Part shown: positions 32,319 through 43,861 of the stretch, piece by piece | Layout of the letters: each line of letters starts with the position of its first letter | Numbering within the stretch: the stretch's first letter is position 1 | Assembly (NCBI GenBank): GCA_016808115.1 | Contig: JAEQBH010002958.1 | Span: 174,491 to 238,490 of the forward strand | Reading direction: 5' to 3' | Source of the DNA: Tetrastigma voinierianum | Lineage: Eukaryota; Streptophyta; Magnoliopsida; Vitales; Vitaceae | Length of the DNA stretch: 64,000 bases | Notes under the pieces: model-generated | The model's input: only the letters and a program-made list of their open reading frames with translations | Database searches by the model: none | What the model was told of the DNA's origin: nothing | Position numbers and translations under genes: made by a program

Positions 32319-32640
32319 ATTTATGTCGTGACAGAGGATTTCTAGGTCGCGACAAAGCTGGACACGACAGAAAGTTCAGTCGCCCACAACAAAGATGGGT
32401 GTGCGAAGGCCATGCGAGTGTGACAGACTAGGCCAGGCGCGCGCAACAGCCCGTACGCGCGGCGGGGCAGCTTTGTCTCCTGCGAGTAGGGCACCGACAT
32501 ACATCTTGCGGCGGGATGCGTGCCTGACGAGCGGCAAATGACACCACAGCGCGCGCCGCAGCGGGCGTGCGTGTGGCCGGAAGAATTACGTCGCGACATA
32601 GATTCTTTGTCGCGGCCAGGACTTGTCAGTGGCAAAAAAA
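32319..32640. repeat. TGTCGCGACA-rich segment 3
   Basis: Opens TTATGTCGTGACAGAGG and TAGGTCGCGACAAAGCTGG, continuing the motif series of segment 2 on the other side of LTR A4. It then passes through a GC-rich stretch with GCGCGC runs (32430-32560) and ends with ACGTCGCGACATAG and TTGTCGCGGCC. Confidence 0.75.
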
Positions 32641-32930
32641 AAAAAAGACTCCTTGGATTTAGGGCGTCACACTTGAAACAAAACAAAAATGAAAAAAGAA
32701 AATTATTTAGGGATAATGGGAGATCGAAGCGATCGGAGAAGAAGAAATTCGTGCCGTCACGATTGGAAGTGGCGCTGAGAAACAAAACAAAAATGAAAAA
32801 AGAAAATGATTTGGGGATAAAGAAAAGTCCAAGAACGATTGGAGGAAAGGAAGAGAAATTCATACCTGGAAATTTGATTTAGGGTTAGGATGATGGAATG
32901 AAATCCAACTTCTTATTTTTGTTTATAACA
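32641..32930. repeat. Local direct repeat, nothing coding
   Basis: GAAACAAAACAAAAATGAAA occurs at about 32675 and 32779, each followed by AAAGAAAAT and GGGATAA, a ~104-bp period. A stretch GGGCGTCACAC at about 32661 resembles an LTR end, but no matching start was identified. Confidence 0.55.
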
Positions 32931-32967
32931 GAGCAATGAGCATTCAATTCTTCAGCTCCCAGAAATC

Positions 32968-33189
32968 TCACCTTCCTCTTAACTCCTCCATCTTTGGTTG
33001 ATGATGACAGGGATCGGCACCTTTAATGAGATCAAAATCAAAGCTATGTGAAGGAAGGAAAACATGAATCCGAGGATACTCTAGAATAACTAAATTGGCT
33101 AATTGTTCTCTTATTGGAGCTCTTATATCCAACTCATGCAAAAGGTGACTTGGGGCCTGCGGTCTGAGGAAAGGGTCGATCTTGTTCAA
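32968..33189 (-). pseudogene. NLR-like C-terminal LRR fragment
   Basis: A minus-strand frame reads LHELDIRAPIREQLANLV, then ILEYPRIHVFLP, with leucine spacing like terminal LRRs of plant NLR proteins. It ends shortly after a Met-Glu-Glu-Leu stretch. A homologous, more broken piece appears near 35450-35570 (YPVIHV). No NB-ARC is attached. Assignment to the TIR class is only suggested by the neighbouring C-JID-like fragments. Confidence 0.4.
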
Positions 33190-35850
33190 CAGCTATCAAT
33201 CAGCAAGGAAAAAGGGTGCCTTGGATATTTAAGAATAAAAAACTTAACATAGTCGAATTTTGCTCTTCCTGAATGGTTTGTGCTTATGGTTCCATAGCCC
33301 GGGCTTTAGATGCTTCTCAATCCGCAATGAAAGGAGTAGAGTTTTCATTTATCCCTCTGACAACATTAAATGAATCAATGACATGTTAAAATTTGATGGA
33401 GTAAAAAGACTTCTATAGAATCTGTTCTGAAGATAAGAAAAGGTAAGAGTGCTCACCCATGATCAAGTAATAAAACATCTGTTGAAAGAAACCGCCATTC
33501 AATCGTCCAAGTGATGCATTTAGTTCTAGTAAAATAGACATGAAAGAGAGTGATGTTAGGAACTGAAAAACAATGCTCGGTCCCTACATTTTTTGATTTA
33601 TTAGAAAAAAAAAAACCAAAATAACAGCCAGTTAACAATTCATTGAATTCTTATCATTTTGCTATGTTTTGAACTAGGAAATCTTGGGCGTAGGAGAAGC
33701 CCCTATTTGCTATGTATCATATCCTCAAATTACCGGCGCATTTCGTGCAGTGTTTTCTATCCATGCTTTTTTGTTCTGTCTAGATTTTCCATTGATTTTA
33801 ATAAACTGGATCAAAATATTCTTGCGGAGAAATAAAAGTAATATTGGAAGACAGACATTCACAATATTCAATTGTTGAGGATGAAAAGGTATGTATATTA
33901 GGAAAAAAAAAATTGGTTTGACACTATTCATTTGCATTTTCAAGGGTAATATTATTTAGACTCTTTCAACCTAATCTGAGAAAACCGGTTGGGTGGCGAT
34001 TAAGTATTCACAGAATATGAAATGCATTACGCAAAGATCTCTCTACCTCTATTCCTTCTTGATATACGAATTTGCAAATGTTGAGCATAGAAGAAGAATT
34101 ATTTTCCACTTAAATTGATTAAATGACATGTGTCCATGCACGGAAATTGGCCCGAAAACTTCATGTTCGAGAGACACACAGTTCTAGGGAGATCATCGGC
34201 TAAATAAGTTCTTATTTGTCTTGAGCGAGCAATGATCATTCAATTCTTGACACGGAATTTCACCGTCCTCTAATTCCTCCTTTGGAAAACTCCACCCAAA
34301 ATATAGGCTATCTATTCTTTCTTCCAGATTTCACTTCCTTGAAAGTCACCTTCCCAATCTATATAAATCATCAGAGGATTAATTTGAGCATTAATGATAT
34401 CAATCAGGAATATACATCAAGCAAGCCTTGCTCAAAATCAAAATCCATGTTTCACCGGGTTCCTTCTTTAGGGGCTGGAGTCTAGCTTATTAGCTTGTGT
34501 TGGTTTCCTGTCTTTGCATGAGATCTGACAAAGAATCTAAGAACGCCGTCATTCATTATTTCCTCTTCCACAGATGATACCTTTTGGACTTGGGTAGATC
34601 AATCGTGAAGACTCCTTAAGCTGGCGTGATGTGAGGGGATTAGCAACTGTGACATCAAGTCATTGTCAATCGAGAAAGGAAAAATTTACCTTTAGATATT
34701 CTGAATGGCAGAGCAGTCTAGCCGCTCTGCAAGAATGGCTTGAGCTTATGATTCCGTGGCCTAGGCTTTAGATGCTTCTCAATTACAGATGCAAAGGTAG
34801 AGTTTTCATTTATCCTGTAATAACATTAAATGAATCAATGAAACATTAAAATTTTATGGAGTAAGAAGACTACTATGGAATCTCTCCTGAAGATGAAGAA
34901 TAGATAAGAGAGTTCACCCATGATCCAAGTAAAGCAACATCGGTTGAATAAGCCGCTATTCAATTGTCCAACTAATAGCCATTTGGATCCTAGTAAAAAA
35001 GACATGAAAAGGGTGATGTTAGGAACTAAAAAATTATCTATCTCACTTTTTCCAATTCATTAAAAAAATATATCCAAAACAACGACGAAAACGATTCATG
35101 AGTTCAAAAACTCCCTTAATTTGCTAATTTTTTTAATACGCAGTTACATGAAACAAATCTAGAAAGACATTAAAATTGACACAAGAATTCTAATAAAGAG
35201 AATTATGTTTGTGTTACCTTGAAGTGTTCTACTTGGTATGATATTGTCCACCTTGGGGCCCCGAGCGCTCATGGTTTGATTTTGGGCTCAACAAGGATGC
35301 CATACCAATTGGATGTGTCCACACTTATGTAATTCATAATTTTAGTCTCTAACCCATGTGGGACTTTGGTCGCTTCCTAACAGATGTCTTACAAACCACA
35401 TACTCCCTGGATGGAATGAATTTTGGACTTAGGTGATCAATGGGAACAGTCTAACATATTCATGGAGCTCTGTTTGAGTTCGATGGGGTTTGGCATCTTC
35501 AATGACTTTGAAATAATAGTTGTGTGAAGGGAGACACATGAATAACAGGATAATCAACATGTCAACAGCTATTAATCAACAAGGAAAGGAAATACCTTTG
35601 GATATTTACGAATGAAAAATTTCAGCGTCCAGTTGCTTTGCACAAAAAGGCTTGAACTTATTCCATAATCAAGGCTTTAGATGGCTTTTGCACAAAGATT
35701 AAAAGCATCAATGAAGCGCCAAAAGTTTATATATAGAAGCCCTTTTGTAAATAAGGAGTGGTGAAGAGCTCACCCATAGTCGTTAGATAACAAGCCGCCC
35801 ATTGGTTATTAGACTATTTTTAGATCTATGATTAAACATGGAAAAAGTAA
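33190..35850 (-). repeat. Diverged tandem duplications of an NLR 3' region
   Basis: Three successive homologous blocks lie at about 33190-33590, 34655-35050 and 35565-35850. Each holds the order GGCTTTAGATGCTTCTC (or variant), TTTTCATTTATCC, then CTCACCCATG near a run that ends in an intron-like splice context. A fourth, shorter relative lies at 37800-37905. A piece near 34200-34320 reads on the minus strand FGWSFPKEELEDGEIPC, alignable to the C-JID-like fragment at 38248-38469. Confidence 0.55.
35225..35400 (-). mobile_element. TRIM-like short repeat, copy 1
   Basis: Plus strand contains TTGGTATGATATTGTCCACC followed about 130 bp later by CCCATGTGGGACTTTGG. This pair of blocks is typical of a short non-coding repeat widespread in dicots, and similar copies occur at 56088-56190 and 56362-56520. 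Confidence 0.5.
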
Positions 35851-36679
35851 AAATAATATAGGCAGTTCAAAAACTCATTTGTCTAATAATTTTTCTAAAA
35901 AATAGTAACATACAACCTCAATGAAGAATCCATCCTTCTATCTTACACTTAGTACCATTATTTGGGATCGAGACGAGAAAACTAAAAACAAGAAGAAAAC
36001 TACATCCAAAATTGACAGTAAGCATCAACTATCTCCAATAGAGATTTATGTCTATTGTTTACCTTATTGTGAAAAGTTCTACTTGGTTAGTACACAATAG
36101 AGCAGTACTTTTTATGGACTCCTCATCGGTCTCGATTTCTTGAACAGAAGTTAAAGCAATTAAGAATTTGAATAATTCCGGTACAATAGAATACTTCACA
36201 TAAAGTATGACATTTGGAATTGTAGTTTTCCATAGTGCGTGAAATCACCTAAGAGATGCCAGAAGTGGATTTGAAGAGTAGATCAACTGAAAGGCTAAAG
36301 GGGCTATATTATAAGGTTAGATTTTCCATTTGTAGTAGAAATTTTTTCTTTTTATGATGCCACAACATCGGTTCATCTATCAGAAACAAACTTGTGGCTC
36401 TTGACAGAAAATGATAAGGAAGGCATTCATGTAAGAATACAAATGAGAAATAGGTAAAGATTTTCATGGATTAAACATAACCAATTAAGCCCATTAATTT
36501 ATATATCCCTTTTTGTTTTGCTTTTTTACCTATTCTGATCTCTTATGACCAAAAGTTCCAAGGGTGATAGAACCTCACAAAATAAGTTAGAAAGCAGCCC
36601 ATCGATTGAGTAGCCAGATTGTCCTAGTCATTCCTCTTTGAGTTTGGCAACATCGCCTCCAACAGGGGAACCAAAAAGA
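35851..36679. other. AT-rich spacer
   Basis: Non-coding with no recognised gene. Scattered phrases resemble the duplicated blocks on either side, for example TGTGAAAAGTTCTACTTGG near 36068, which recalls 35218-35237. Confidence 0.5.
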
Positions 36680-37215
36680 TTTTAGATGTCGTGAAATTCA
36701 TAAGTTAACCCTGTTTACTTCTCATTAAATGAGTTTAATCAAACACATGAAATTGTGAACAAACATATTTTAAAAGCATTGAAGTTCGATTTGTAACAAG
36801 TTTAAATATATGAATTGTCCATAAGATGATATAGAACAGCATTGGATAAAATATTGAATCAATGTATGTGATTATAAATCTGGTAATTTGGTAAGTGGAG
36901 AAGATAAAGCCCAGTGTTTGAACTTACTAACAAAGCGTGCTAGAATTAATAGAGTTGTTTATATGCCTGTATGTAAGAGAAAAAAGAGCCGAGAACATGG
37001 AAAAAACAAAATATCCATGTTTTGCTTTATCTTCTCTTAGTACAAAAATAGCTATAAATGGTTCATTTAATTTGAGCCGCGCCAAATCAAAGGGAGCATG
37101 AAAATGTGTGCAATATTAATTTACGGGTTGAAGCTATAAAAAGTACACATTTGTACGTTAGGCGGATTGAGACTTTGATTAAATCATGCAAATTTATCTC
37201 CTATCTTTCCAATAG
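36680..37215. repeat. Segmental duplication, copy 1
   Basis: Matches 38953-39490 in the same orientation, including GAAATTCATAAGT, TTCTCATTAAATGAGTTTAA, CCGAGAACATGGAAAA and GGCGGATTGAGACTTTGA. Copy 2 lies just downstream (3') of the CC-NB-ARC-LRR pseudogene, so this copy probably marks the 3' flank of a lost or moved paralogue. Confidence 0.8.
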
Positions 37216-37738
37216 AGGAAACGATTACGGACACTCATATAAGAGGATGGTGAACTTGACTTCTTGTGTATTATGGGATTTATGGATAATGCTTAATGGC
37301 TCTTTATCTTTTGGGAGGTGTAAGGCTTTGTGTACCTACATGAATGCGGTCAACGAGATCATGCATTGCGCATGGCTCTCTCGAGAACATAACACTTAAA
37401 TGATTCTTTCAAAAAATGCGAACTTTTTGGTATGAGCTTTTGATGAGTAGCGGAACTTTAACACACAGCATCGGCTCAACACCGAGGTTCAATCTGTAGC
37501 AACGAATTCATCAATGTTTCCTTCAAAGCGTCATTTAGCCCACCTCGTTCAAAAGCTAGCCATACAGTTGAGGGATTATTATGTTTAGAATGTTCAAATC
37601 TATAGAGATGAACCTTCTACTCACGATTTTGTTCTTCTTGAACGAAGGAAGTGAACATCAAATAGTTCGCCTTGATATCTCCCCTTCCTCAATTCTTCAT
37701 TAGGAAAACTCATACCAAAAGTATCAATAAACACTAAA

Positions 37739-37739
<1 letters not shown>
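37216..37739. other. Spacer, nothing recognised
   Basis: The plus-strand frame 37106-37399 crosses the repeat boundary and has no known domain. Around 37620-37735 there is a degenerate relative of the NLR 3' block (TCTCCCCTTCCTC, AGGAAAACTC). Confidence 0.45.

Positions 37740-37803
<64 letters not shown>
37740..37803. repeat. (TA)n microsatellite
   Basis: About 32 uninterrupted TA dinucleotides. Confidence 0.97.
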
Positions 37804-37806
<3 letters not shown>

Positions 37807-38247
37807 CCCTTCTCGAATAAAAATTAGTAGGGAACTCACCTACGGTCCTGATAAAAACAACATCATTATATAGAAACCACCATTGAGTTGTAAAGCGGAC
37901 TTGCTATTATCTCTTGGAGAAATCTGCCGTAGACTGACTGGGGCGGGAATTTAATTTTATCTGCTGGAGTTCCACACTTGTTCCTTCAGCATTTGATGAC
38001 AAGAATTACGCAAAGGGAGTTCGTTGAGCTTTAGAGAGAGACAAAATGACTAGAATAGAAATGTTCTTTGCCTCCCGAATATCCATGTTGAACCTCTAAG
38101 AAATTTGAAGATAATCAAGAAGGCTAGCCATTTCGAGAACTTGAGTAGCTCCACCAACAAAGACTGCGGTTCGACCAAAGTAATGCCATGGATCTGCGTG
38201 AGTATTTTGATTTAACCATTACCATAATAGTAGAGTTGACAGGTGCA

Positions 38248-38469
38248 TTAGTTAAGTATCAAAATTTTAAAGAGATAATTGTAGGGAGATGAACCTTCTA
38301 CCTTTTTTAATTCTTCTTGATCAAAGCAATTAGCATCAATTGTTGTTGTTGAGCACCCAGGAATCTCCCTTCCTCCATTTGGCAAAACCCTCCCAAAATT
38401 TGAACAGTATATCCTTTCTTTGATTCCACTTCCTTGGAAAAATTGAGAGAGCTCAGCTGCTCTGCACAA
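38248..38469 (-). pseudogene. Fragment resembling an NLR post-LRR (C-JID) domain
   Basis: The minus-strand frame reads FGRVLPNGGREIPGC, resembling the VLPG-x-EIPEWF motif that opens the C-terminal jelly-roll/Ig-like (C-JID) domain of TIR-NB-LRR proteins. It is preceded by a serine/glycine-rich stretch and followed by an unrecognised tail. There is no TIR or NB-ARC nearby, and the key Trp-Phe is missing. Similar degenerate pieces occur near 34200-34320 and 32930-33010. The neighbouring intact-order NLR is of the CC class, so this may derive from a different subfamily. Confidence 0.4.
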
Positions 38470-38952
38470 AAAAGCTTGAACAATATGTAAATTTTTTACT
38501 AATTCATTATCATAAAATCCTTCACATGTAATCTAAATGACCTCACATCTAAAAATACATTGGCATAAAATTGTTGTTGTTTACATTACCTGCCTTTCCA
38601 CAATTATACCCCAACTTTATTTCTTATGAAAAAATCTTTGATGCTCATTCTAAACCTTTGGAAGGTTTAAAAAATGAGATTAGTTTGGTTTATAAATTAT
38701 CACATACAATTCCCTTTTTCTTAAATGAGAAAGGAAAAGACTAAAAATAAATAAAATTTTAACTTAATAATGTATTGAAGTAATCATTTTTTTGAAATTA
38801 AACTATAGGGTTATCAATTATTTGATTCTTAGAAAAATTTGGAAAAATAGAGAAAAAATTGTAAACTTCTTGTTTTATTTGTTTGTTTGTGGAAAAATTG
38901 AAGAAAATCAAAATCTAATAGGAATTAATTTAACACCTCTGAGGAACCAAAA

Positions 38953-39490
38953 AAGGCTTTAGATGTTATGAAATTCATAAGTCAAACATGTTTACTTCTC
39001 ATTAAATGAGTTTAATCAACGCGATGGTAGTGGCTTTTATTTTAAAAGCATTGAGTTCAAGTTGAAACAAGTTTTTAGTGTATGAATTGTCATAAAGATC
39101 ATATAAAACAACATCGAATAAAATATGAATCAATATATGTAATTATAAATCTTGTAATACGGTATATTGGAGAAGAAAAGCCAAAAGAAATTTGTACTTA
39201 ATAATAAAAGCCGGTAACTAGAATGCTTACTAGAGTGGTTATGCGCCTTGTATGTAAGAAATAAACCGAGAACATGGAAAAGAAAAACAAAATATACATG
39301 TTTTTACTTTATTTTGAGTTAATTTTTCAATAGCTATTGATGGTGCATTTAATTTATGCAAAACAAAGCATGAGAAAATCGTTGATATTCTTGGGTCAAA
39401 GCTTTGAGAAAAAGAATTACCCGACTGTACATTGGCGGATTGAGACTTTGACTAAAGCAGCACATAATTTATCTTTATTTTTGGAACGTG
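38953..39490. repeat. Segmental duplication, copy 2
   Basis: Direct partner of 36680-37215, at roughly 80 percent by eye with small indels. It abuts the 3' end of the CC-NB-ARC-LRR pseudogene. Confidence 0.8.
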
Positions 39491-39518
39491 AGATATATAA
39501 GGCCATTCTTCCCCTTTC

Positions 39519-41800
39519 TCAAGTTGACATCGTTTTGCCAATAAAGGACAGTTCTGTACACTCATAAAAGAGAGGGAGGGTGGAAGTATATAACATTAAA
39601 TGTGTGGCTGAGCTTTGGGCGATTTTAGGTAGTAATCCTTGAAGAGAGGTGAGGTTTTGAAGACCCTCTTTTGCCAAGGATTGGAGCATTGGACACTCTG
39701 AGATTTCCAAATACTTGAGAGAGATGAGGTGTTGAAGAATCGCTTCTGTCAAGAATTGGAGCTTAAGGCACTGTGAGATATGCAATTCCTCAAGAGAGGT
39801 GAGTTGTTAAAGCCCCCCGCTGTGAAGAGACTTGAGATTTGGAAGGTAACAAATTGAAAGAGACGTGAGAGAAGAGGGCAGCAGACACTCTTTAGGAAAT
39901 AATTCCATGTCTTCACATCCACCATCTATTATGAAATTAGTTAGAGGGTCGGCCTCACCTGACCCCACTCCACACAGGCGTCGGTTGTATGTATTCCAAT
40001 ATAGAGTTTCTCGAGTTTGGAAGGCAAATTTATCTTTGTTATCAGTTAGAAAATCAGATCGCGTAACACCTGCGCGGATGGTGTGTGAGGTGCGGCGGCT
40101 GAAGACTTGAAGCAACCCTTTGATAGTAAAATACTCCAAAACAAGAGGGCCCTGGTGGTAGTCTGAGATTTGGGATATCGATAAGCTTTAGCAAACGTAA
40201 AGTCATGAGATCTCTCTAAGAATTGAAATGGAGAGCTTCTCAAGCCCCTTAAGACCCTGGATGAAAAAAAAACTCAACTTGGGGAAGATGCCTAATGACA
40301 AGGATAACGAGCGAGAATCATCCATAACATCTTCAAAGATCTCTAGGCTTTCGAGGACTGGGAGATGGCATCCCGTTAACTCGATAGGAGAAACTCCTAA
40401 TTTTGGCTTTGGAGAGGTAAACCCGACATTTGCGAGGATTTAGAAAAACTACAATCATCGATTGCTAGATCATGTATGTTGGTTTGCAAGATTTCCTCCT
40501 CTAGTAGAGACTCCATAGAATCACATCCTTAGATTGAGAGCTGGTGTGGAGCCCTTGGAAGTTGCTTCCATTGAGACATGTCTGAAATTTCAATTTTTGA
40601 AGTATCAAGAGCCGTGAGGTCATAATCTAGCATTTGCAAGCGCGTTTGCAAAATCCACCATCTTGAGTTACGGATGAGAACGTGTGAAGCCACAAGAAGA
40701 TGCGGACATTCGTAAATTTCAAGTTCCTCCAATGAAAGAAGATGTTCTGGTAATTTCCCAGTAAGTTTGGGATATTCGCATAGAAAGCTTTGGAGATGAG
40801 GGAATAATTCTCTCCATAACATAACCATTTTCCCGGTCGACATATCCTCAAATGATAGTTTTCTAGGGATTGAAGCGGTCCCATAGAACTCACTACCCAT
40901 GCTCTCTAGCCATGCTTGAGATTTCTAGACATTTAAGATGGGTTAGTCGGCGGTAGCGATGTCGAGCAATTCCACAGTTTGTAAGCTCGAGGACACGAGA
41001 TTATTAGGCGCGAGATCTCGGCAATTTGGAAATCTTACGCCAGGATAATTTTTGATGGAGAGTCGTTTTAAATTTGGATGAGGTTGTAACTTGTCGAGTA
41101 TATCAACGGTTGTAGCATCATGTTGTTGTATAATACCCGAACCATTTTTGCAACAACCAGATTCCCAATTCAAGATTAACTCATCAAGTTGACTCTTACC
41201 CTTCATATTAGTTTGTAATGCATCGTTGACACTCATCGCATTCTTCATGTTTGAAATATGAAGTGTTCCTCGAATCTCTGAAAGCTTCTTCAATTCTTCC
41301 ATTCTTGATCCACTCTTTTGGCCCACAACAAAATGAGTCAACCTTTTCAAAAATTTTAATCACCCAATACCATGATGGGTTGACATTTCTTTCAATGAAT
41401 CACATCTAGAAAGATCAAGATAACGTAAATTAATCAATTTCCCCATCCTTGAAGGCAATTCAGTAAGATGTGGACATCCTCTCAATATCATGGTTTGTAG
41501 ATTGTATAAACAACAGTCTGATTCAGGTAATATTTTAATGGATGTATAAGATAAATCCAAGTAACACAAATGCTTCAAATTGCCTATAGATTTAAGCAAA
41601 TCCCTTACGTTATATTCACGCAATGACAACACGCGCAAACACCTCATGTTTGGTAATATATCTTCCTTAAAACTCTTTTTGCTCGATTCATAAGACATCC
41701 CTGACATCCATGGCTTCACATCTAAAAATGTTATAGATTTAGCTTTATAGCTTATCGAACTTGTTAAATGCACAAAAGTCATCAATCTCATTATTACCAT
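39519..41800 (-). pseudogene. CNL pseudogene: leucine-rich repeats
   Basis: LRRs are visible in at least five frame segments. 41800-41360 includes LRVLSLREYNVRDLLKSIG, LKHLCYLDLSYTSIKILPE, LQTMILRGC and INLRYLDLSRC. 41350-40943 opens LTHFVVG and continues with LDELILNWESG and HPNLKRLSIKNYPGVRFP. 40900-40529 has CPKLTG-type sequence (YPKLTGKLPEHLLSLEELEI). 40139-39807 ends LPSSLTSLSICYLPNLKSL, and 39785-39519 has ISLKYLEISECPMLQSL. The repeats would form the effector-recognition surface. Frame changes separate the segments. Confidence 0.9.
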
Positions 41801-42257
41801 GAAAGTATAGAAAGTGGCGAGCCTTCTCAGATACCTTTTTTACCTTATCACCATTATCCACTCGGATACAAAAATCTCCAAACACATGTTGAGCAAACTC
41901 ATGTATTAGATCATGCATCACAAAGCATGATTCTTCTCCTCTAAATGATTTTTGGAAAAAAGACTTAGCCAGAAGCTCATCAAAATACAACTCACCTATC
42001 TTTTCTATTCTTTTCCTTTACGGGTTTTGTTGTGGATGCAAAAGGCCTTCTGCCATCCATAATAAGATCAACTCCTCTTTGTTGAATTGGTGGTCTTGGG
42101 GGAAAATAGAACAATAAGCAAAACAACGCTTCACGGGTGGGGAAAGATGATGATATCTCAATATCAAAGATGGAAGAATTCTAGAAAGAATTTGCATATG
42201 CCATATTTCACTATCCAACACATCCTCCCATTTTCTTTTCTCGACCTTAGAGTGTAG
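41745..42257 (-). pseudogene. CNL pseudogene: winged-helix and MHD part of NB-ARC
   Basis: Directly after the solo LTR, the minus strand reads SKVEKRKWEDVLDSEIW, then LPSLILRYHHLSPPVKRCF, the RNBS-D block AYCSIFPQD, and EELILLWMAEGLL. A TAA stop at 42018-42020 interrupts the same frame. The frame then continues IEKIGELYFDELLAKSF and reaches FVMHDLIHEFAQ, with the conserved Met-His-Asp switch motif intact. A frameshift follows near 41760. Confidence 0.92.
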
Positions 42258-43856
42258 TGTAAGGACCAAATGATGTATATGTGAAAATGGTCGAGGAATT
42301 GAAAATGGTAATACTCAAAAAAATGATTTAAAGCAGTAAAGTGTGCTCAAAAACTGAAATGAAAAGTACTGCCAATGCCTGGCCCCTTTCGAGTAGTGCA
42401 CGGGTCATACAAGTAATAAAGTGGACTCTAGGAGTCCGGATATCGTACCACAGTTGGAGGTTCTCTCTAATTGGAATTTGATCAACTTGGGTCTGAGGGC
42501 TCTTCGCTGTTGAGCGATAAAATAGGATGTGGAATAAAATCAATTTAATTGAAACAAAAGCGATTTAAAACTAATCCTAAAAAATCTACCAAAAAAACAA
42601 CTACTTAATTCTAAAGGTATGTGAAGAGAGTCACTAGGGATGGGGATAATTGTTACAAAAGCAGTTTGCATTTCCTTGAAAGCGCAACAATTGTAAGTTG
42701 AATGCTAGATTTGTCGAAGCAATGTAGTATAGCTTGGATTTCTCAGACATATACATTTCACTATCTAACACACCATATTCCTTTTCAAGACAAATGAGTT
42801 CTAAATAGCTACTTATGGGTGACACTCTTTAAGATTTGATTGTTTTCTTTTGATACCTCGTAACCATTTCTTAGGGTAGAAGAATTCTTGCCCCCATAGA
42901 CGAGGATAATCTGAAGCCTTCTCCAATGTAATTGGTATCTCGTCCTTCAAATCTAATAAAATTACATATCTCCTTGATTAGATCTTTGCTAACACGGGAT
43001 CCAAAAGATCGCTTTCATCGAGACTAAGGAGAAACCTTTGATCAACTAAATTGATACATCATCTAATTGAAATCACACACCATGAGTAAATTGGTGATCT
43101 ATCAAAGTAATTTTAAGAGTTTCATTAGTTCGAGATATTAGTCTAGCCACCTAGTTACCACTCTTTACTCTCAGGAATCTCCATCTCTATGTCACTCAGA
43201 GGGCCTCTTGGAAATCTACAGAAAAACTGGAAAAATGGGCAGTCTAGAGAGAGAAACCCCATGAGAGAGGCTCTCCAATCTTCCCTCTGCCCTCTTTACC
43301 TAAAAGCAGTATATATGGTCATAGGGTGAAATGGGCTTGAGAGTGGAGTCGAAAAACTCAATTTCGGCCTTTGGGATTTCTACAACGTTTTTGGTGGCGA
43401 CCAAGTTTTACAGTCATGACCTGATCACCAATTCGCGACGAGTTTTCATGTCACGACCAAGTTTTCTGGTCGCGACAATTTCTGATCAGCGACTAATTTT
43501 CTGAACGTGGCTGATTTTCTTCTCTAACTTTATCGGGCCATAACTTCTTACGTTCTTTCGGATTTAGGCGTGTAGTGAGTAAGTTGGAAAGATCTTTGAA
43601 TGTAGTACAGACATGAGGAAATTTGAACCATTTGATATTCTAGATGGTGAAAAATTCATCTTTCAGTGGCGCGCTATCAGAACCTCGGTTGACTCTTCTT
43701 TTGGAAATATATTGCTCATTTCTTGCCAAAATCACTTGCTTTTCATCAATAATCTACAAACCAAGTTTAGAGGAAATTTTATTAGTTCTTGGATATAAAA
43801 TGCACAAAATAGCATGTGAAATGAACTCAAAACATAGATGAGTTTTGCACTCATCA
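42258..43856 (-). mobile_element. Solo LTR, family C, inserted in the CNL NB-ARC domain
   Basis: The element runs from TGTAAGGACC (42258) to GCACTCATCA (43856) on the plus strand, 1599 bp with TG...CA ends. It is flanked by TGTAG (42253-42257) and CGTAG (43857-43861), a 5-bp duplication with one mismatch. Coding sequence on either side (GLPLA region and SKVEKRKWEDV) would be continuous without it. Read on the minus strand, TGATGAGTGCAAAACTCATC at the start resembles LTR starts of dicot gypsy elements, so minus orientation is likelier. It contains GTCGCGACAATT-type motifs at 43390-43500. No coding sequence. Confidence 0.88.
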
Positions 43857-43861
43857 CGTAG

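Noticed and set aside
30424..32323. Target duplication for LTR A4
   Set aside because: The flanking pentamers GGCCA and ATTTA do not match, so I do not claim one.
32520..32882. Plus-strand frame of 120 codons, Lys/Arg-rich
   Set aside because: Spans a GC-rich repeat segment and a local direct repeat; no domain and no upstream context.
37106..37399. 97-codon plus-strand frame
   Set aside because: Crosses the end of a segmental duplication whose second copy does not keep the frame open; no known domain.
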